Source: Lobosporangium transversale (taxonomy: Eukaryota > Mortierellomycota > Mortierellomycetes > Mortierellales > Mortierellaceae). From it: DNA of 64,000 nucleotides. This document shows positions 46,635 through 58,915 of this stretch, one piece after another (position 1 is the stretch's first letter; every line of letters starts with the position of its first letter). Below the pieces are notes generated by a model. The model was not told where the DNA came from. It ran no database searches and saw only the letters and a list, made by a program, of their open reading frames with translations. Location: assembly GCF_002105155.1 (NCBI RefSeq), contig NW_019028990.1, positions 303,501 through 367,500 of the forward strand, written 5' to 3'. A program made the translations under genes and the position numbers.

Positions 46635-48844
46635 ATGACACAAGTTTCAAGAAACAAGAGACAAACATCCTCAAGCATAAACACAAAACTTCTTTTGGGA
46701 GGGCTCTCCATCCTCTTGATCGCGTCGCATTCTCATCTTTTTGTAAACGCACAGCAAACATACAGCCAGGGTAAATAGAGCCCATGTTTCTTTTTTTTTT
46801 TTTTTTTTAGCTTGTTTGTTTGTTTGTTTGCTTGAGTAAAAGTGTACGTACATTCAATAGAATAATAACTAAGTTCTTCTTCTCTGTCACAATCTTAGGA
46901 AATAGCAATAGTGGATACAGCAATAATAATAAGAACAATAATCAGGCTTCATTAACAGCAGAAATAATTTCACCAGTAGTGGACAAATCATCATCACCAC
47001 TTCTTATCAAGATCCCAATTATTAATGGTGTAGCTACGCCTTTAAATGCGGACGAGATTGTAGCCATCTTGGATCAGAACCGACAAACTCTATCCGACAA
47101 AGAGCAAGACAACAAACAAAATAACAATGACAAAAGAATAGAAACAGAAGGAGGAACGGTCTATTATGAATTAGATCATAAGGTGCCTTCAGCCAACGTC
47201 TTTGAAGCTATGTATCTGAGCCGAGGTAGTACAAATACCAAAGAGAGGAGATCAGACATTAAGGAGAAAAGGCGAACGTTAAGACGCTCCTTAGTAGACG
47301 AAAGCTTGGCTGGTATGGAGGCTAAAGTAGAGAGAAGGTTATTGATTAGCAAATTACTACAACAACAGCAACAACAACAGCAACAACAACAGCAACAACA
47401 ACATCAACAACAACACCAGCAGCAGTACCAGCAAGGAAGCCTTTCTAATCACATCTATAAACATAACTTGGGGCCAGAGCCAAGCTCGCAGGATACCATA
47501 CCGGAGAGTAACAACGGTATTAGCAATGCTGGCCTCAACAGCCCTTCTCTCAAGGATGTACTTGTTGCTGTGGATGAAAACCCACTTATCCTTCAAGCAT
47601 CTGGGAAACATGGTGCCGTCGAAAGTAATCGAAGAGCTAAATGGAATTGGCTACCATTACTACAAAGTGATCCAATTCTTGTTGAATCAAATGGCGGAGC
47701 AGTGGAAGGAGTGGGAAGGAAAGAAGGGAAGGACAATGATGACGATGATTTTGAAGAAATAATCGTCCCTGAAGGATTTGAAGGTGATGAGGGTAGCGAG
47801 GAGACCAGCAATGATGATAATGACAACAAAATCAATGTCAGAGCTTCTTCTGGTTCGATTACCTCGCGTGGTTTGATCCCTTCTGTCTTAGGAGCACACC
47901 ATTGTACACCCCAATTCTGTGTCAATGTCTCATTATCAGACGATGCCAAGTTCGCTACCTTCCATATCGAACGCCCACTAAAAGAAACTGGATGGATCTC
48001 TCTCGGAATAGGATATGCAATGACCATGGCAGATCTCTTGATCTTTTGGCCCAATCCTTCAACAGAAAACGGGGGTGGTCCTCGAGGAGTCACCTTTTCA
48101 CGCCGGACAAGCCATGCTTATGTAGAACCACAGCCGGTTGGTCAGTCAAGCCACCGTCGTGGAGATGATGACGACAGCACCAACGATCTAGGAGATAATG
48201 AAGCAGAAGCAAGTTTATACCCTCCAAACGAATATATTCTACATAATGCAAACTCAGTTGCTAATTCAGAAGCGATCAAGATCTTCCCCGACAGCAATCG
48301 ATTCATCGTTCAATTTACCCGTCCAGTCCAGATTAAAAACACGGCCTTCAAGCTGACACCGGGTGAAGAACAGGATTTCTGCTGGGCTTATTCTCCACAA
48401 CCAATCTCTCCTGATTCAGTCGCAGATCCTGCAGCCCATATCTCTCAACATTTAAGTGTAGGAACTTTCGCATTGGACGTAGGCGCAAACCAGCCGCAGC
48501 TGAAGGATGCTATCTTGATCCAGAAACAAGAACAAGAACAACTGGACGCTGCTGAGAAGGAACGCACGAGGAAAGAACAAGAAGCGGCCAATAGAAGAAT
48601 TGAAGGACAAGAAACTGGAGCTGAAGCTGGAGCTGGAACTGGAGCTGGAGCTGGAACTGAAAAGGATAGAGATTACTATTCAAGCAAATATCGTCCTCCT
48701 CATGGTTCAACAATGGATAGCAGCAGATCTTCTGATGCTGCCAGTTTGACAGCTTGGTTAGTGAGTCTCGGCAATGGGCGCTCGATGGCATTACAAGCGT
48801 CCTCATGGCTGATAGCTTTGACCCTAATGTACCTTTTTCGTTAA
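46635..48844 (+). CDS. Secreted DOMON-domain protein, probably GPI-anchored
   Basis: Exons are 46635-46770 and 46899-48844, giving 693 residues. Exon 1 encodes a basic start and a hydrophobic core (LLLGGLSILLIA) ending near VNAQQ, a signal peptide. The middle is Asn/Gln-rich and charged, with a polyglutamine run from a CAA/CAG array (about 47358-47435). A DOMON domain of the cellobiose-dehydrogenase cytochrome type follows (about 355-560): CTPQFCVNVSLSDDAKFATF, GWISLGIGYAMTMADLLIFW with Met as a candidate heme ligand, and HISQHLSVGTFALD with His as the other candidate. A Glu/Arg-rich helix and a Gly/Ala repeat precede a C-terminal hydrophobic stretch (ALQASSWLIALTLMYLF) with small residues before it, as in GPI signals. 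There is no dehydrogenase or b561 domain. The role is probably extracellular heme or sugar binding or redox; this is inference. Confidence 0.82.
47358..47435. repeat. CAA/CAG array encoding polyglutamine
   Basis: A mixed CAA/CAG array with interspersed CAT/CAC codons gives a Gln/His-rich run in the secreted DOMON protein. Confidence 0.9.
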
Positions 48845-49024
48845 GTGCATTTTGTTGTTTTTACAGAGACAACTTATTGCCACGCAAACTCAAGAAGTCC
48901 TTGTGCTACGTCCGTTGTGAAGTTATAATAGCGAGAAGCAATCGTAGAATAAATTAATTTAAATAAACAGATACGCACATTATTTTTTATTATTATTATT
49001 CTTATCGCTATCCTCCATGTATGT

Positions 49025-52000
49025 TTATATCGAGTTGCGACGGATACGTTTGGTCTGACGTCCTTTGTCGGTTTCGTTAGCAACCAAGATGTGGTTCAGT
49101 TTTCCTTCTTTAGTCCACTTTTCCAGCATCTCTTTGCCATACTCATACCCTACTTCACAAATTTCCAAGAACCTAGAAAACTCCAGAGTACCATACTCTT
49201 GAACCGGTGGCTTTATGTAAAACACTCCTGGCGTAGTTTTCGCAGCCTCCAGTTGCTTCACACTCGAGACATAAGCTAACTTGGATTGCAAATCCGCCAA
49301 ATTAGGGATGTTTCGGTACATGGTTGAGAACGGATTCCAACGATTCAACAGAACCAACCATCCTGACAAACTATCACCATAATGCTGTAGCGTGGTATCA
49401 TCATCGCTTCCTACATCTACTGCAAAGACAGTGTTGGCTCCCAAGGATTGCATAAACTCGACCGGCAAGTTATCCATATATCCTCCATCGACTAACATGT
49501 GTCCATTATCGCAGAGTGGCGGCAAGAAGCCTGAAAGAGACATTGATGCACGAATATACCGCCATGCGTAGCCCGCTTGATGAATCTCCATCCTCGAAAA
49601 CGTAATGTTGGTTGTGTTACAATAATATGATAACCAAAAGTCCTGTATTTGTGTGTCACTAAAGCATTTCCAGATACCTCGGTTGAATGCATGTCCTGTG
49701 GTCCAGGAAGTCACTGGATATGTGAAGTCGGCCACCATTCGCCACTTAGCTGCCATACGACCCGCGAACATCTTTGCTCGTCCAAAGATAGCCACATTGT
49801 CAGACTCACGTGCATACAACCCTCCAATAAATGCTCCAATACTTGTACCGCCCACAATGTCAATCGGGATCCCGGCTTCTTCCAACGCTCGGATCACACC
49901 AATATGAGCAATACCTCGAGCGCCTCCACCTCCAAGAACCAATCCCACTGTTCGACCTGTCAACCGTCTCGCCAGTCTTGCAAAATCGCTCCTGTTCCCT
50001 GTGAACGCTGGGCTCTTTTGAACATTATTGTGTCGAATGTTGGTATAAAACTTTTCAAGATGGTCCTTCAAGTTCATGATCGTCTTTTTTCGTGATGTCT
50101 CTCCAAGCATTGTCGGGCCTTTGACTGACATTTGGACATGATGATGTGCATGTACCCATATCCTTGATTTCAACCAAGCTGCTGTAGATCCTGGTAAACA
50201 ATGTCGCTGGGCATGCAGCAACACCAATTCCTTTCGCGCGGTCGTTTTCATACTAACCAATAACCTCTCATAATCACCCACAGTAGGATCTCCATCTCCA
50301 TGGCCCACCAACAAGATGCAATCAGCTTGTCGGATACATGTCTGAGTCCAGGGTGAGGTCAATCCTCCGTCTGCAAGATACAGCACAATTTGTGCAGTCT
50401 CTTCTTGCTCAGTCAACCAGTTATCTAATTTCAGCTTTCCAATCTTTGCGAAAGCATGCTTCCCCAACAAATTCATCACCGTACTATGATTCAAAAGCGT
50501 ACAAGTCGAGCCAATTCCAACCAGAGCAGCCTTCAGGCGATCTGCAAACTCATTCACGGGCACATTTGGTGACACAGGCAAGATACCGATCGTCCTCAAA
50601 TTCGAGTTATTAATTGCAGAATCAGGCGTCACTCCCACGGACTTTGGATTATTAATCAGCGCATCACTAGCACGCTGAGCAATCAATCTTGAGATCCGGA
50701 TTGTGATCTCGGGATGACGATATGCCAACGCATTAAACAAGGTTCTAGGCATTCGAGCCACTTCTGAATCACGAATCGCATGGAGAGTTGAAGGAAACGG
50801 TGACCCCATTAGCACTTCCATCTCCCCTACAGATTCTCCTTGACTGTATTCATTGAGAATTTCAATCTTGCCAGGCTCCTTTTCGTTGATCGTACGCAAA
50901 CGACCATTCAAGACAATATAGATCGAGTCGCAATCATCACCTTTCCGATGGAGCACCTGACTTGCAGATACCTGCATCCACTCCATTGCATAATCCAAAT
51001 GTAATACTAAAAAAAGGAATACAACATTAGAGCGAATGGAAAAAAGGAATTGTACAGCTGTATGAAATACTGCAAGTAGTTGAAGATATCAATTTTAGTG
51101 ACTTTTTACTTACCAATAGGAGATACCACGGTGATCAGACGCTTGGCAAGTGTCAATAAGATTGTGGGGTTACGTTCCATGACACGATCCAGTGCTACTT
51201 TGGACAGATATCCTACATAGGCATTTGTTCGAGCCGTGATCGTCACGAATGATGGATATCCAGAGAGTGCAGACAAATAACCTGCTAACCCTCCTGCTTT
51301 GATTGAGAATAGTGGGTGTGGTTCATTTCCGCCATGACGATGAGTTCCTGACATGGACGTCCGCGAGTTTCCATTGCCATTAGGCTGATTTTGATAGCGT
51401 GGCGACTTCTTGGTCGATGATGTTTGAGAATGCACAGCGGACGGTCTAGGGATGTGAGCCTTCAAGTCAAGCGACGAAATATGGTGTCCAAACATATTTC
51501 TTGGAGAATCATTAAGGTGGCTACCACTGATATTGCTATTATTCATTCCTGGAAGTTTAGCGTCTTGCTTAGGACTTATTGAGACGTCCAGTACACCATC
51601 AATCACAAAGAACAACCCTGCATTTCGCTCTCCTTCCTCGACCAGCTTAGCTCCAGCTGGGAAGTACATGATCTCAACATCATTCTCCACTTCACTCATG
51701 ACTGATGGTACTGTCGATGACGAGTTGGATGTTGCAGTAACATCATCTGGACCAACACTCGCTGTATCCGAATTAGTGTTGGAGTTAGTCTTCCTCATCG
51801 GATACCCTCCTCCCACGAAGCCAGTGTTCGTACCAATACCTCCTCCCCCATTTATATTGGCTTGAAGGACTGCAGAGAAGTAGTCCGAGTTGCCCAAGGG
51901 CTTTGGATCTGGACGTAAGCTAGTATTGCTGGGCTTGTGGGAAGGCATCTGAACAAGGCCGATACTTCGAGAAAGACACTCCATAACTTGGTCACGCAGA

Positions 52001-54195
52001 TAATTATCCTCCTCTTCGTTGCTGTCTCCCATCAGAGCCGAAAATCCTGATCCATGGCGCACATGCTCGCTACTCTCGGCAATAGACGACAGGGAGTTTG
52101 GACTGGGGACAGCTGGTGAGTTATCGCCCGGATGTTTACCATGCTAGGAAATCAAATTTATACATTTTTTTTTTTTTTAAAAAAAAAAAAAGAAGATTGC
52201 CAGATTAGGTTTGTGGGTACTTGAATAAAGAATGCTCATCAACGTGCATAAATATTGTAGTTTAAAAAAAGCATGAAAAAGCTAAATAAAACAAGAACCT
52301 GCATGCCAAATGAGGTATAACAATGATAATTATGATAATAATGTGTATTTTACCAAATGACTGGCGGCTCCATTGCGCGATTTCCTAATTCGGATCGCAA
52401 TAGGCTGGTCATCATCCTCATCACTCTCCTCGCAAACAGTGCTAAACTTAGCTTTTAGATACTCCATAGTCCTGGGTCTGAAAAAGTTGGGCGGTAGACC
52501 ATAGCTTCCAATCTCATTGATGGATCGTTCCATCCGCAATAGTTCTTTGGTCAGGCCAAGGTACTTGTGTCCTGTCAATAGGGTCACGCGCTGAAAACGA
52601 ATCAAAATCACCTGCACAATATGAGCTGCAGCTTGCGGAAATTTTTGTGTCAGACGATGAAATGCTTCTGCAGGAATGACCGCAAGCGTCGTATCGACCA
52701 TGGCCTTCGCCACAATTACCCGGCGCTTCATTTTGGATGCTTGGTACTGTCCCTGTCCTTGCCCTGATGTATCTGGGGAGGTGAGCTTAGGAGAGCGATC
52801 TCTGCTGTCTCTGTCCTGTGAATTTCGTCTATCTTGTTCTATGCTCTCAAAGCCGTGAATATACCTCTGGCGAGGGGTCTTATCACTACTCTCAGGTGAT
52901 TGTAAGTTTCCTCCCATGTACTGCTCGTCACCATCGTCTTCGCTTTCATCGTTGTTTTCAAATACGGTTATGTGATCCGGATTAGAGAGTGGACTGGTTG
53001 CTGTGTGGATGGTGTTCTTGGCTCGAAGCCCAGGTGAGTACTTCCATTTACCGGAACCAGCAGAGCTTGAGCCTCCACCATTTCCACTTGTACAGCCCTC
53101 ACACCGCTTTCGTTCTTCTGAATGGGATAGCTGTTCTCCTGAAGACATCCCAAAAGCAGTGGCAGCGGGGTTAGTGTTAAGATCCTCACAGGTGCAGTTT
53201 GGATTGTTACCGGATCGGATTAACCTTGAATCTGAACGCTTGAACTCCTTCAAGGGCTCATCCTCATGCCTTAATTTCACATTTTCTGTAAATAGCAACA
53301 AGATTGTGAATAAACTGCTGAGCGTGCCGCCGTTTTTGACTTCATTCAACAGTTGATAACCGTGATCTGGATCATCATCCCAATAAGTCGTGGCGTGATC
53401 TTCGTCCTCTCCATCTTCCTCCCTAGGTATTTGTTCATACACTTGTACACAGCCATCGACCACAATATAGAACGATCGTTCCAAATCCGGGCTTTGTAAA
53501 ATGGTATCTCCAGCAAGCATGCGTCGTGTCTGAAGATGCCTGGCCAATTCGTGGAACACAGGTTGCTCGAGATATCCGAAAATTTTGATGCTGGAGAGAA
53601 AAGCGCTCAAAAATTCGTCCGGGTAGCTCATCCCCCCTTTTTCTTCTCGAGGACTCTTGAAAGGATTATCTGGATGCAAATCGAAAGAGGACACATGCTT
53701 GCCTGGATTCGTCTCTGGCAGACGTGAGTACTTTGTAAGGATTCGATAGCGGATCACAGCCCATATGACAAAGCAAAGGATCGCAATGGCGATCAGAACT
53801 GTCGTGAAGGTCAGGTGAAGTGTAAATGACCATGAGAGAAGACGGTAGATATAAGTTGGCAACGTAATGGTCATGAAACTAAGAACTGAGAATGAGAACG
53901 AAAAGAGCGATCGCAACAAAGGCAGAGTGCTAAATGAAGAGACAGATTCGACCGAAGCATGGGGATGAGATGGATGATATGGATCTGTGTGTGCGTGTAC
54001 GTTGTTGTCTTTGGAAGGACCATGATCAGGCAAAGAAGAGACAGCTGCAGTTGCTTCTACAGCTGCAACAGTGAGAGTTGAGGATGCTTTTGCAAGGATC
54101 TCAAGGGCAGTATCGGATGCTTTTGCTAGCAAGCTACTGATGGCTGTACCATCGTTGTGGACCATCCGCGACAGTGATTCTGGCGCGGTATCCAT
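49025..54195 (-). CDS. nte1: NTE1 lysophospholipase, patatin-like phospholipase
   Basis: Exons are 52354-54195, 51114-52143 and 49025-51006, giving 1617 residues. A transmembrane segment (LTFTTVLIAIAILCFVIWAV) precedes three cyclic-nucleotide-binding-like domains, with recognisable cores near 215-255, 760-800 and 970-1000. The patatin domain has the oxyanion motif GLVLGGGGARG, the nucleophile Ser1346 in GTSIG and the Asp1464 of DGGYMDN, forming the Ser-Asp dyad. NTE1 deacylates phosphatidylcholine to glycerophosphocholine at the ER and so controls membrane composition; animal homologues are PNPLA6/7. Length and domain order are as usual for fungal NTE1. The first ATG that opens the clear coding frame (MDTAPESL) was chosen; the open frame upstream is hydrophobic low complexity. 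Its 3' end faces that of the DOMON gene, with 180 bp between the stops. Confidence 0.96.
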
Positions 54196-55195
54196 GGATG
54201 AAGAGAAAGGTTTGTGTTGTGTTAGGGGTAAAGCGAGAGAGTACGTGCGTGGAAGCGTGGGAGCGTTTGGAAGAAATTGTGTGAAGGAGAAAGAAAGAAA
54301 AAGAAAGAAATGAAGTAAGGAATGAATGAGCAATGGAGAAATAAAGAAAAATGTGAGGTTTGAACATTGCTCTCTTTCTTTTTTTTTAATTGACCCCCCA
54401 ATGAACCATGCCATCATTCGGTAGTACACGCTCTCCCACAAGCACAAATGGATTGGTAAAGTCAAAAAATCAAAAAAGCTGTGAATTAAAATCCAAAGCA
54501 AGGCCGTTAGACTCAGGCACACACACCATTCGGAAGAAACAATTATTATAAACAGACCCGCACTATTTCACATTCGCTACTCATATCGTATTCATGTTCA
54601 CGGATGTTGATCCTCATTGATTTATTTTTCCCACTCACCATCTTTTCAGTCTCAGAAACTCTTACCTCTTCTGAGACCTCTTTGTGTTCCCATATGACGT
54701 AACTAAAGGTTTCCTTTACCAGCATCAATTCAATCATGATGATGAGTATTCTGGCGATAAATACTTAATACCCATATCCATATTCATCTTTGACATTTCT
54801 GCTCATGATACCTCTTGATCTTCTTGATCCGAGTAGGAGTAGCGTCAGTGGAAGTTGATGTTTGAAGACAACACCTTCACGAGCTTGCCATTAATTATTG
54901 GGGAATGTAAAACGAAACTTAAGGGTGGGTGTGCATACAAGGTACTGCCATTTTTATATCGTGACCAAATGTCTAGCACAGAAACAACCTACCCAAGCCC
55001 AGCAGATGACACCAGCAAACTACTCCTAGCACAAGTCTTTTCCTTTTTATTCTCATTTCAACAGGGACTTTGCAAAATTAGTCTCTGGTCCGAAGCGTCT
55101 AACCAGAGGCAACTGACCTACAGTGCAAAGTGCAAGTATAGTAAAAAAAAAAAAATCGATTGAGCTTAAAATAACAAATCACCACACAGTCCCAC
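54196..55195. other. 1-kb divergent intergenic region, NTE1 and CHMP7
   Basis: This is the shared upstream region of two divergent genes. Long open translations across it are low complexity and are not supported as genes. Confidence 0.5.
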
Positions 55196-57836
55196 ATGTC
55201 GACATCGGCGCCTATGCATGGCGATTTCGACTACCGTCAGGGGAGGCAAAGTAATGCCTTCTCACCAACTTCTTCCGACTCTTCTTTATCATCGAATACG
55301 TCCTCATCACCCTCCATGTCCGAGCTCGCTCTCTCACCCAAGACCAACCGCAAACTTTCCTTACAAACTTATCTCGTATCTTTGCCAGAGTGGACTAGTA
55401 CAACACGTCTGGTCTCACTCTACTCTGAATTCGACAAGCTCAAAGAGACTAATCCTTATGGGTATGAGGCTAATATCAACTGGTGGCGCTCTGTTATTTT
55501 GGGCGCGGCCCGGAACGGGTTCCTTTCCAATTACCAATCTTTTTCGCCAGTACTCTCTCCGCGTTATTTGCAGCAAGATCCCATAGCATCAGGAAGCTCG
55601 TCCAGATCCAATCCTACTTATGAAGCCACTGGAAACGCAATTGGTATTCTGGAACTCGATCTGGACCAGTTGGGCATTAAGTTTCAAAAGAATGGAAGGC
55701 GGCCAAGCTCGCTTCAAGCAGTTATGACAGAGATGACGAGGTTGGGCGAAGTTGTGCCACGGTCCGAATTTTTGCCTTGGGCAGGGGTTGGCTGGACAGG
55801 TTGGGTCTTTCATAAGGTTGTCAAGGCTCCGTTACTATGGAGCTTAAAACAGCTGAGCCTGTCGGATTCGAGCTCGTCACCAAGTTTCTCTGCATCGCCC
55901 ACATTAGCATCAACAGGCTTTGGCAATTCAGGAGGCGTTAGTGGTGGTTCCAATAGTAATATCAATATCGGAGGCAGTGCTAGTTCAACTGGGATGTTGT
56001 CTAGTAGCAATGGCTTAGGTTTAGGCCTTACATCCTCAAGCTCAACCTCGTCCATTCGCCGGGAAACCTACGTGATTCTCCCATTCGTGAAAGAGGCAGC
56101 AGCCAGGATCATTAAGCTTCAACAAGAATCAGCAGGCTACCATGCGTCCGAAAACTTAATGACTTTTACCGAATTTCGACAAAGGTTTTCCCGGACAGCG
56201 CTCTTGCCTCTCCAGAGGAAGCTTTCTAGAGACGAAACCACGGGTGCAGGATCCGTCCTTGTACTCACGGACAGGGATCTCGAGATTGTCATGCGATATA
56301 TGCAGTTTGAAATGAAAGTTCTCATCACAGGAAAACTTGATGTCAGTAAACATGACAATGAAGTACAAGAACACGAAATGGTACTAGGTTCTTGTCATTC
56401 AAAACAAAAGAAAATATACCACATGACTTTCTTGCTCTGTAAACCTATGATATATTATTTTATTAATTCCACCATTTCATTAATGTGTACTTCATCCTTT
56501 ACTTTTTTCTCAACCTGTGCATCTGCCAGGTCATCAAATTTGCAACAAAGGATATTATTCGGAACAAATCCAAACAAGAGATTACGGCAGCTGATCGCGG
56601 TATTATTGAGCTACGCGAGACATGCAAGCGACTAGATACTCAAGTTCAGGATATCGAGGCTCGAATTATAGAGTATGCTGCTATATATTGTGTTACTGCA
56701 TCTTGACATATCCAGACGCTGTATGGTTTGCTGACTCCTTTGACACATATTCCAATAGGCTAACTGAAAAGGCGAGATCTTGCGTCAGGAAGAATCAAAG
56801 GTCACAAGCAGCTTTTGCTCTGCGCCAGCGCAAGAACCTGGACGATGTTCTGAACAAACGAATCAAGTCGCTCGACACTATTTCATCAATATTGTTCAGG
56901 ATTCAATCCTCAGAAACGGATGCTGAAGTTCTACAGTCATATAGACTAGGTGCTAGTACTCTGGAATCAGTTATGGCGTCCAAAGACCAAAATGGACGAC
57001 AGTTGCTCAGCAGAGACAATGTCGAGTCTACCATGGATCGTCTTGCCGATGTCTTTGCAGATCAGGAAGAAGTGGACCAAGCAATGAATGAGGGAACTGA
57101 AGTATTACTTCAGAGTACAGCATCTAATGGTATGGACGAGGACGAATTGATGGCAGAGCTGGATGCATTGATGGAGCAAAAGACTACGCCTGAAACTGCT
57201 AAGGATACAAAGAATACGGCAGAGGCTCTTAAGCATGTCAATTCTGAAGTGTTGGTGCCAACAAGCAGTACATCTCCTCCTATTCCAGCAAGTGAGTTCA
57301 TGCCAACCTCGCCATCGCGTGCACACAGCTCCAGTTCCATACCTACTCCAGGCAAACGTGTTGCCGAAGTACCGGAACAAGCCTTTGTTAAACAGCGCAA
57401 AGTTAGTCAGTCAAGGGTGCACTCGCAGCGTAGGGACAGCAACGATCACAATGTTATTTCCACTGAAGATCAACCTAGTATTTCTGTAACAGATAACGCT
57501 GGTGCGGAATATGTAGCAGCTGGATCGCCACATGATATTAAGCATTCGGAACAAGAGCCAAGTGCATCTTCGAGGATGGAGACTGACCACGCGCACGCGT
57601 CTGACTCGGTTACAGGCCAGCTACAACGACCAATATTAAGCCAAGTTGCTTCCGAAGGTTTGTCGACGCAAGAGGAACGTGATTTGGATGCAATGTTGAG
57701 CGAGCTAGAGAACATTAAGGCGCCTGAAGAGGACATCCAGATGGAGAAACCGCTTTCCAGTACTGAGAATAAGACCACTGGAAAGGAGCCACTGAAGAAG
57801 ACAAACCAAGAGAGAAGGGTGATGGAGTATAGTTAG
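55196..57836 (+). CDS. CHMP7-type ESCRT-III protein
   Basis: Exons are 55196-56380, 56530-56672 and 56759-57836, giving 801 residues. Residues 1 to about 390 match the CHMP7 N-terminal tandem winged-helix-like region (PEWTSTTRLVSLYSEF, NINWWRSVI) with a Ser/Gly-rich insertion around 235-285. From about 396 the Snf7 domain begins with basic helices (FATKDIIRNKSKQEIT, CVRKNQRSQAAFALRQRK), then acidic helices including MDEDELMAELDALMEQ. The C-terminal tail is long and disordered, with a possible MIM-like helix (ERDLDAMLSELENI). CHMP7 binds LEM-domain inner nuclear membrane proteins and recruits ESCRT-III to seal the nuclear envelope and clear faulty pores; fungal Cmp7/Chm7 act the same way. The tail of about 200 residues is longer than in the animal protein. 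Confidence 0.9.
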
Positions 57837-57993
57837 AAAATTTTAGTATTGTTTCAATAGTGTTGTAGTTTTGTAATCAATTGTAGAGTATAGTTTTGCC
57901 CCTTAAAAAGCTTTTCCTTTTATTTTTTTCCTTTTGGATCTGACGAAGCATTTGTCAAAGAACACAATTCTCTTCATTTCAACTGACATCAAC
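57837..57993. promoter_or_regulatory. 157-bp gap carrying CHMP7 3' end and ROMO1 promoter
   Basis: Both genes point the same way, so transcript termination of CHMP7 and initiation of ROMO1 must share this interval. It has an A/T-rich first half, a T-rich stretch near 57911-57935 and then a short leader. No TATA box is clear. Confidence 0.4.
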
Positions 57994-58457
57994 ATGGAGC
58001 CCTCAAAGTTTGAACGCGCCAAGGTCGGAGCCATGATGGGTGGTGCTGTCGGTCTCTGCATCGGTCTTGTCTTTGGCGGCTTCTCTGTCCTTCGGTATAG
58101 TAGTATATTACGTGACACATATATATAACGCGACTCGATAGAGTATAATAATCAAACATCATTTTCTAATTTTTTATTTTTTATTTTTATTTTAGAAACG
58201 GACCTGGATCGCGTGGATATGTAAACACGCTTGCCCAGACCATGATTTCATCGACAGCTACTTTTGCATTTTTCATGGCTATCGGATCAGTGATCAGGAG
58301 TGAAGAGGCAACAGCGATCGATTATGCAGCACTGGATCAGAATCATGGGAAAAAGAATCTATTTGGTGGAGCCAAGTGCTTCAGAACTCCACCCATCGTT
58401 ATCCTTCAGCGACAGCAACAGCAACAGAAACTGTTGGATCAACAACAGCATCAGTAG
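57994..58457 (+). CDS. ROMO1/Mgr2 family mitochondrial inner-membrane protein
   Basis: Exons are 57994-58094 and 58196-58457, giving 120 residues. The sequence carries the family signature: a Gly-rich helix (VGAMMGGAVGLCIGLVFGG), Arg, then NGPGSRGYVNTLAQTMISS, a second Gly/Ala/Phe helix and IGSVIRSEE. Yeast Mgr2 couples and gates the TIM23 translocase laterally; human ROMO1 has the same fold and is linked to reactive oxygen species and inner-membrane organisation. The C-terminal extension ends in a Gln/His-rich tail absent from human ROMO1 (79 residues). The ATG at 57994 starts the conserved part. Confidence 0.93.
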
Positions 58458-58915
58458 TAATTTTTGGAGAAAAGCAGAAGTAGTGGTAGCCACTTGAAGT
58501 ATTTGTACATAGACCTCTCTGTTTAAAAGGATTAAAAAAAAATAAAAATAAAAAAAAAGAATGTCTTCATATTTAGCATTAGAAGCTTTTTTCAAGACCC
58601 CATGTTCTGCCTTCCGTACATACGTTATCCGTTGAGAGGCAACGGGATGAGGGCCTTTATGAGATTAAACATGGCAAAAATACATGAAATATTGATTTGA
58701 ACTAATATTACGGAACATTGGCAGTGAATAGGAGAATGGTCTTCCTTTTATTTCCAAGCGTAATAAGAACAATAAGATTAATAATAGTCTTAGTAATGGT
58801 AGTGTAATAATAAAAGAGTTTCTTTTATTTGAATTTAAAAAGCTATGATTTACTAAGGTTGGAGAATCCATTACTTTTTGAGTTAATTGCGTTAATATTT
58901 TTTTTCATCCCCTAC
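58458..58915. other. Convergent intergenic, ROMO1 and MYND gene
   Basis: The genes end toward each other. A/T-rich DNA with no gene; an A-rich stretch lies near 58531-58558. Confidence 0.5.

Noticed and set aside
54546-54737. Small ORF between NTE1 and CHMP7
   Set aside because: Short, without homology cues, and placed in a divergent promoter region.
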